Shown here: positions 59,036 through 64,000 of the stretch, in pieces | How positions within the stretch are numbered: the stretch's first letter is position 1 | Layout of the letters: each line of letters opens with the position of its first letter | Position numbers and translations under genes: made by a program | NCBI RefSeq assembly: GCF_905147365.1 | Contig: NC_056416.1 | Location: 1,198,001-1,262,000 of the forward strand | Direction: 5' to 3' | Origin: Aricia agestis | Taxonomy: Eukaryota; Arthropoda; Insecta; Lepidoptera; Lycaenidae | Length of the DNA: 64,000 bases | Notes under the pieces: model-generated | Told to the model about the DNA's origin: nothing | Seen by the model: the letters and a program-made list of their open reading frames with translations, nothing else | Database searches by the model: none

Positions 59036-59840
59036 CAGAAAAAACCGGCCAAGTGCGAGTTGGACTTGCCCATGAAGGGTTCCGCAGCAGCAATAAGGTT
59101 TTATAATATACTTTAGAAGTTAGAGAGGGGGGGGGGACACACATTTTACCACATTGGAAGAGTCTCTCTCGCAAACTATTCAGGTTAGAAAAAAAATATA
59201 TTAAAAACCTCAATATGATTTTTTATAACCTATCCATAGATACCCCATACATATTAGATCGTTAGATCGGGGGTTCCCAATCTTCTTTAGCCTGCGGTGC
59301 ACTTACAAGTCAATCTTTTGTCACGGTGCCCTACTCTACCTAGCTTATAGCTATTACAAAAAGATACATAAATAAACACATTTAATGATTATAGTTAGGT
59401 TAAGCAGGTAAATAATAATAAACAAATAATATTAAATCACTTGCCTGCTTTGCATAATTTATATTATATTTTTATTTTATAATATTTGTGGTTATGGATA
59501 ATGATTAATGGAGGATCGACTCACGGCGCCCATCTTGCCTTTCCGCGGCGCACCAGGGCGCCGCGGCGCACAGTTTGGGAACCCCTGGGTTAGATGGATT
59601 TTTTTTGTTTCAGTTGTACCTAAACTTTTTAATATTTTTTCCATATTTGTATCAAATTTTTAATGCGGTTCACAGACTACATCTACTTAACCAACCATCA
59701 ATAGTATAGCTCTTATAATTTCTGAGAAAAGTGGCTGTGACATACGGACGGACAGACAGATAGACAGACAGACAGACATGACGAATCTATAAGGGTTCCG
59801 TTTTTTTTGCCATTTGGCTACGGAACCCTAAAACGTTCTT
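59036..59840 (+). mobile_element. Dispersed repeat family D, split by the hAT MITE
   Basis: Starts 'aaaaaaccggccaagtgcg' and ends 'tggctacggaaccctaaaa', with (GACA)n-like 'gacagacagacaga' at 59752-59777. This 'ccggccaagtgcgagt...agggttccg' sequence is spread through lepidopteran genomes. The hAT MITE sits in its middle and so is younger. A 10-G run lies at 59127-59136. Superfamily unknown. Confidence 0.6.
59268..59587. mobile_element. hAT-type MITE with 8-bp target duplication
   Basis: 320 bp. Ends CGGGGGTTCCCAA and TTTGGGAACCCCTG are inverted repeats of the CAGGGGTTCCCAA class common in hAT elements. Flanks CGTTAGAT (59260-59267) and GGTTAGAT (59588-59595) match at 7 of 8. It split an older 'cggccaagt...gggttccgt' repeat (59036-59840). 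CpG-rich near the right end. Confidence 0.85.
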
Positions 59841-60338
59841 ATTTTTAGTTTTAGTTGTACTTATTTATATTGCAAACATATAAAAAGTACTACACAGGTA
59901 CAACATTTATTTTATTTACTTTTGTTTTATTTACTTCAAGAGATAGATAACAACTTTATATTATTAATAAAAGCTTTAATATGATTGTCATTATACTCGC
60001 GGCCCGTGCCAAGTTAGAGTAACTAGAAAAATATTGCCTATGCAAAGAGTTACTTAACCCACATCGAATTGCTACGAATCAAAATAATAATAGCTTGAAT
60101 ATGACCACAGGTTGTTTGTCTTAAGAGCCTCTTTATGGTGATCCTGTAAGGACCTACAGTAACATGTTAAGACAAGTAGACTACAAGCTACAAGCTACAA
60201 CATCATAAGCTTATAACCTGTCTGGATGCGCTCTACCGACTCCGTCAAGTATAAATTGTATTAATTAGCGATATTTATTATCAAAACTTATTATGATTTT
60301 GAGATATATAACATCCGGTTTCTTATGTATATTATGCT

Positions 60339-60791
60339 CAGTGCCGTAAATAGGGCGGTGCCACCGGTGCCCTGGCACAGGGCGTAGACTCTGGGGGGCG
60401 CAAAAATCGCCAGACCAGGCAGGACTATTATTTTTTCGCTTTGCTCCCAATAAGTTCCCACTGCGCACCTTGTGCTGCACAGTGTGGGTGGTATAACAGG
60501 CGAAAGGCCTACTTAATATCAGACGGCTCGCCTGCTTGTTCGCCCATATCAGTTCTTTAAAAAAAGTATGTTTTCCAAAATTTTAGTATAATTCATATAA
60601 TTATATAATAATATTGGTCTACCAACAGTTAACATCATGTTTTATTTTATCACCCTGGTCCCTGAATGAAATAAAACAGGCCTATACAATATACATAGCA
60701 TAATTGCTCTGGGTACCTATAATAATGCTTATCTAAAAAAAAAACAAGGGCGCACTCGCACAGGGCGCAAAAAAGGCTATTTACGGCACTG
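60339..60791. mobile_element. hAT-type MITE with 8-bp target duplication
   Basis: 453 bp. The perfect 15-bp inverted end CAGTGCCGTAAATAG begins the element and closes it (CTATTTACGGCACTG). Flanks ATTATGCT (60331-60338) and ATTATGAT (60792-60799) match at 7 of 8. Inner 'gggcgc' motifs lie near both ends. The open frames over it are incidental. Confidence 0.88.
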
Positions 60792-61871
60792 ATTATGATT
60801 TGCTTAATTCAAATTAGTTTTGAGTGAGATGATATCATTAAGTATTAGGATACCTAAATCGTAGTCCTTACCTCTTTCAATAAAAAATAAAAGAAGAATC
60901 TCACACTCAAATGAATCCACACTGGTTATACTGATGGTATACAATGTTTGGTTCCTTTCTGATACAACGATTTGGGCTTGATTGACAAAAACAAAACGTG
61001 GTATAAAACTATTTTGGTTCTTTTTATTAGTATTAGTAAGGTAACTTCGTTGCGACAACATTCGTTTATCGCACGGGAACCGTACATTTTCCCAGGATAA
61101 AAGTAGTCCTCGTAAAAGTCCTTTCATACCAAATTTTAGCAAAATCGGTCTACTTATCGCGCTTAACGTAATTTAGATAAGGCTAACTCCCTTTAGCAAA
61201 TTAATTTCGAGAATTTAACAAGCCTTTGTTACAGTAATTAGTTAATGTGATATTAGTTAATTGGTGTTTACAAATGTACGGGAACATTGGACACGGAGCG
61301 GTCATTAGCTAACTAGGTGTAATCGTGGAACTAAAATAAGAATTGGTTATTGAGTATAATTGTTGTGTTACAATTTCTTTTAAAATAATTTAGCCTTATT
61401 AATAAACAAAGAATAAGACAGGACTAAATTATTTCTGTCTTTGTGTAATATATGTATATTGGAAAATCTTATATCTTTAAACGTGCAATTCTTGTGTATA
61501 TATAATATATGTATATAATTGGTTTCTCGGAATCGGCTCCAACGATTTTCATGAGTATATAGGGGATTTCGGGGGCGATAAATCGATCTAGCATTTTTAG
61601 AAAATGTCATTTTATTCGTGTGTTATCGATACCGAGCAAAGCTCGTATCATTCAAATAGCTAGTATAGATAATGACAGCAACGTGGATTTGTTACTTCTG
61701 TCTCATTTCTTGCTTAGGTAATAATAAATGCAGTATTATTGTTGTAAACAGCATTATGTTGTAAGTAATTGTGGATGCTTATAGGCCACATATTTTTCTC
61801 TTGTTGTCCATCTGTTTACTGTTACCGTTGTGATTAATCAAAACACCAAAAATCATTATTTTATACTTCTT

Positions 61872-62217
61872 TTTTATGAAATAAGGGGGCAAACGAGCAA
61901 ACGGGTCACCTAATGGAAAGCAACTTCCGTCGCCCATGGACACTCGCAGCATCAGAAGAGCTGCAGGTGCGTTGCCGGCCTTTTAAGAGAGAATAGGGTA
62001 ATAGGGGAGGGTAAGAAGGCAATAGGGGAGGGTAGGGAAGGAAATAGAAGAGGGTAGAGAAGGGAAAAGGGTAGGGGATTGGGATTTGGGCCTCCGGTAA
62101 ACTCACTCACTCGGCGAAACGCAGCGCAAGCGCTGTTTCACGCCGGTTTTCTGTGAGCCCGTAGTATTTTCCGGTCGAGCCAGCCTATTCATGCCGAAGC
62201 ATTGCTCTCCCACGTCA
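61872..62217 (-). mobile_element. Repeat family A, copy 5 (near full length)
   Basis: Best complete copy in the window: 'gaaataagggggcaaacg' to 'ttgctctcccacgtc' without interruption, about 345 bp. On the sense strand a GGCTCGACCGG-like B-box motif lies near the 5' end, so I read it as a SINE. The name of the family is not certain; Metulj-like lepidopteran SINEs are a possibility. Confidence 0.75.
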
Positions 62218-64000
62218 AAACTATCAGAATACCATTTTCTTCTTTGATAAAATCCAAATAATAGATCAAAACTGTGTTTGCTACGACGCGACGGTAGGCC
62301 GCTGTATGTTTGTAAACCACTATACTAGTAACTATTTTGGATGCACGGAAATTAGAAATAATTTATAATACATGTAAGCAGTAAACTTTTATAGTTAACT
62401 TGTCTATCCCTTGTTACATAGTTATGGGTAATAAATAAACTATTTCTGTCCCAAAAACTATTGTCATAAAATTGTGAGCGCGGTGTTAAAATGTCATACA
62501 GATTGATGGCTACAAGTTATAAAATCTATATATTAATACGTGATACTATATGATGATGGAGGCGAGTTCTGTCGAGGGTCATCAATGTAGAATATGCGTG
62601 GCCGCCACAAAGGAAGATCTTCCGACCGAGCGAGGTGTTATGCTCGGTCAGGCCGGAGCCCACATGATACATATCAGCTGTCGTATATATACCGACGCGC
62701 TCAGAAAACTTCGATAGCGCGATGCAGGAATGTTAGGCGAATTGTGGGTACCGCCACAACAGTAAACAAAAAGTTTTGTTCGACGTTTCACAACGTTTCT
62801 GTCAATATTCTGATATGACGTGTGCAGCATGTCGAATTTTGGTCGGATTATTTACTGTATATTCTAGCAGCGCCCTCTGCTACAACCTTTGCATAATATG
62901 CCCTATAGTCAAGCTCCAAAAAAGGAAGAATACTATAGTATCTAGTCGTTGCTTGTCTCGTGTGTATTTACAAATCCATGAGTGTACTCATACGAGTACA
63001 TCCCGAAATAAGGCGTTTAGTCATAGTCGTAAAGCGTCGTTAACACGAGAGTTGCTCATTAAAGGTGCATTTACACTATACTACGCATAATACAATGCGG
63101 TCTAAAGGTGATTCGTTCATTGCGCTAGTTCAGTCCGTTTTTCCGCTTTAAGAGGAGTCCACACCGCCCTTTTTTCCATACAAACGTTGTCCCCTGTTTC
63201 CTCCCTGGATAATGCTAGTAGAGTTATAATTTTTTTCCTGAATATCTACGGCCACTAATACAATGTCCCTATGTTTTCTTTTTTTTTCATAATTTAATCA
63301 TTAAATAAGATATGAACGTTCAAAAACCCAAAAAAATGGCCAGATTTTCCGCTGTGTTCAAACGTCCAGAAAACAGATTTGGCTAGATTATACAAAAAAA
63401 GCAAAACATAGGAACACAGCTCAATCCTTTTTTTAATCTTTAATGAAAAAACTACTTAAATCGGTTCAGTTTTGGAGAAGGAATCAGGGGACAACGAATC
63501 GTTGATTTTCTGGATTTTCTGCAGTTGTCTCTATCGCGTTCTGCGGTATAGGCTTGAGGTAAGGGAGACAGCTATAGATATTACAAGTACTTTTTTTTCA
63601 TTTCTCTAGCCCCTGGTGTATCCTCTTAAAAACTATCCTTGGACCTTTTTCGGGACATAATAGTAATCATTTCAAATTTCGTCATCATCAGTTTAGTGGT
63701 TTAAGCATGAAGAGGTCACATGGACAGAAACAAAATGTCGCATGTATAATTTGGATGGATTTTGTTTCAAAAAGCTACCTAATATGATTTATAAGATATT
63801 TTTATTCGACGATTTTTAACCGACTTCAAAAAAGGAGGTTATCAATTCGACGCGTAGGTAATATTTCCACAACTGCCCAGTTTTTGTATATGTAATCTCT
63901 AACAGCTTCTGAACAAATGTGCCAAATTTCAAAAGTGTATAATTTGTTTCATAAGTAACGTATGTATGTATGTATGTTTTTATATTTGTGCACGCATATC
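62218..64000. other. Right edge, gene-free apart from one doubtful ORF
   Basis: Contains the 62550 ORF, a LINE-tail-like piece (63420-63760), a 'ttaaccgacttcaaaaaagg' element end at 63818 that continues out of the window, and (GTAT)n at 63957-63976. Confidence 0.5.
62550..62717 (+). CDS. Unrecognised 55-codon ORF with a QCRIC motif
   Basis: Opens MMMEASSVEGHQCRICVAAT and ends SCRIYTDALRKLR before TAG. Base composition (about 52% GC) and codons look coding, unlike the flanks. 'CRIC' near the N-terminus followed later by a lone Cys and 'DALRKL' resembles a fragment of a ZAD zinc-finger domain, but the second CxxC is not intact. It could be a broken ZAD gene, a first exon, or chance. Nothing recognisable continues downstream. 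Confidence 0.22.
   Translation: MMMEASSVEGHQCRICVAATKEDLPTERGVMLGQAGAHMIHISCRIYTDALRKLR

Noticed and set aside
1..64000. CRISPR arrays, prophage or bacterial operons
   Set aside because: No spaced direct repeats or bacterial genes; spliced genes and TE content are clearly animal.

Overview
The window is AT-rich animal DNA with spliced genes and a dense load of interspersed repeats. Several signs point to an insect, most likely a moth or butterfly. These are a short TTAGG tract, mariner remnants of the cecropia type, a SINE-like family beginning with the 'aataagggggcaaacgagc' motif, a Dong-like LINE tail lying between TAA repeats, and hAT and Harbinger MITEs. The species cannot be named from sequence alone.

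Two protein-coding genes can be read exon by exon, and they converge tail to tail. The first, on the + strand at 28,217-29,463, is the GINS subunit Psf2: three exons, 196 residues, with an E2F-type site just upstream, as expected of an S-phase gene. The second, on the - strand at 32,913-56,715, is the TRAF4 orthologue (Drosophila Traf4/DTRAF1): seven coding exons all joined in phase 0 and about 463 residues. It has seven TRAF-type zinc fingers and a C-terminal MATH/TRAF-C domain but no RING. Its first intron is about 20.9 kb and contains a candidate second promoter with a 12-codon alternative first exon (45,549-45,584, minus). The gene holding the GINS helicase subunit and the TRAF signalling adaptor gene have no evident functional link.

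Layout. 1-26,200: no recognisable host exon, a gene-poor stretch of MITEs, two mariner transposase remnants, a Dong-like LINE tail, a 2.48-kb element with perfect 41-bp inverted ends, a GGCTACG minisatellite, a tRNA-like SINE head and a few CpG-rich promoter- or enhancer-like islands. 26,217-27,650: a 5'-truncated LINE with a reverse-transcriptase ORF. 28-29.8 kb: Psf2. 30-31.3 kb: a mariner-type MITE and a SINE-like repeat split by a Harbinger-type MITE. 31.4-56.8 kb: Traf4, with a 242-bp fold-back element in the probable 3'UTR. 56.8-64 kb: upstream of Traf4, with two hAT MITEs that keep their target-site duplications.

The strongest unexplained signals are: (i) a cluster of ten exact CTCTACAT octamers in 4.5 kb around Traf4 exon 1; (ii) a recurring class of perfect palindromes (15-35-bp arms, 1-7-nt spacers), one of which formed inside a known repeat and so shows a template-switch-like event; (iii) the alternative Traf4 first exon. 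I found no evidence of a wholly new multi-gene system.
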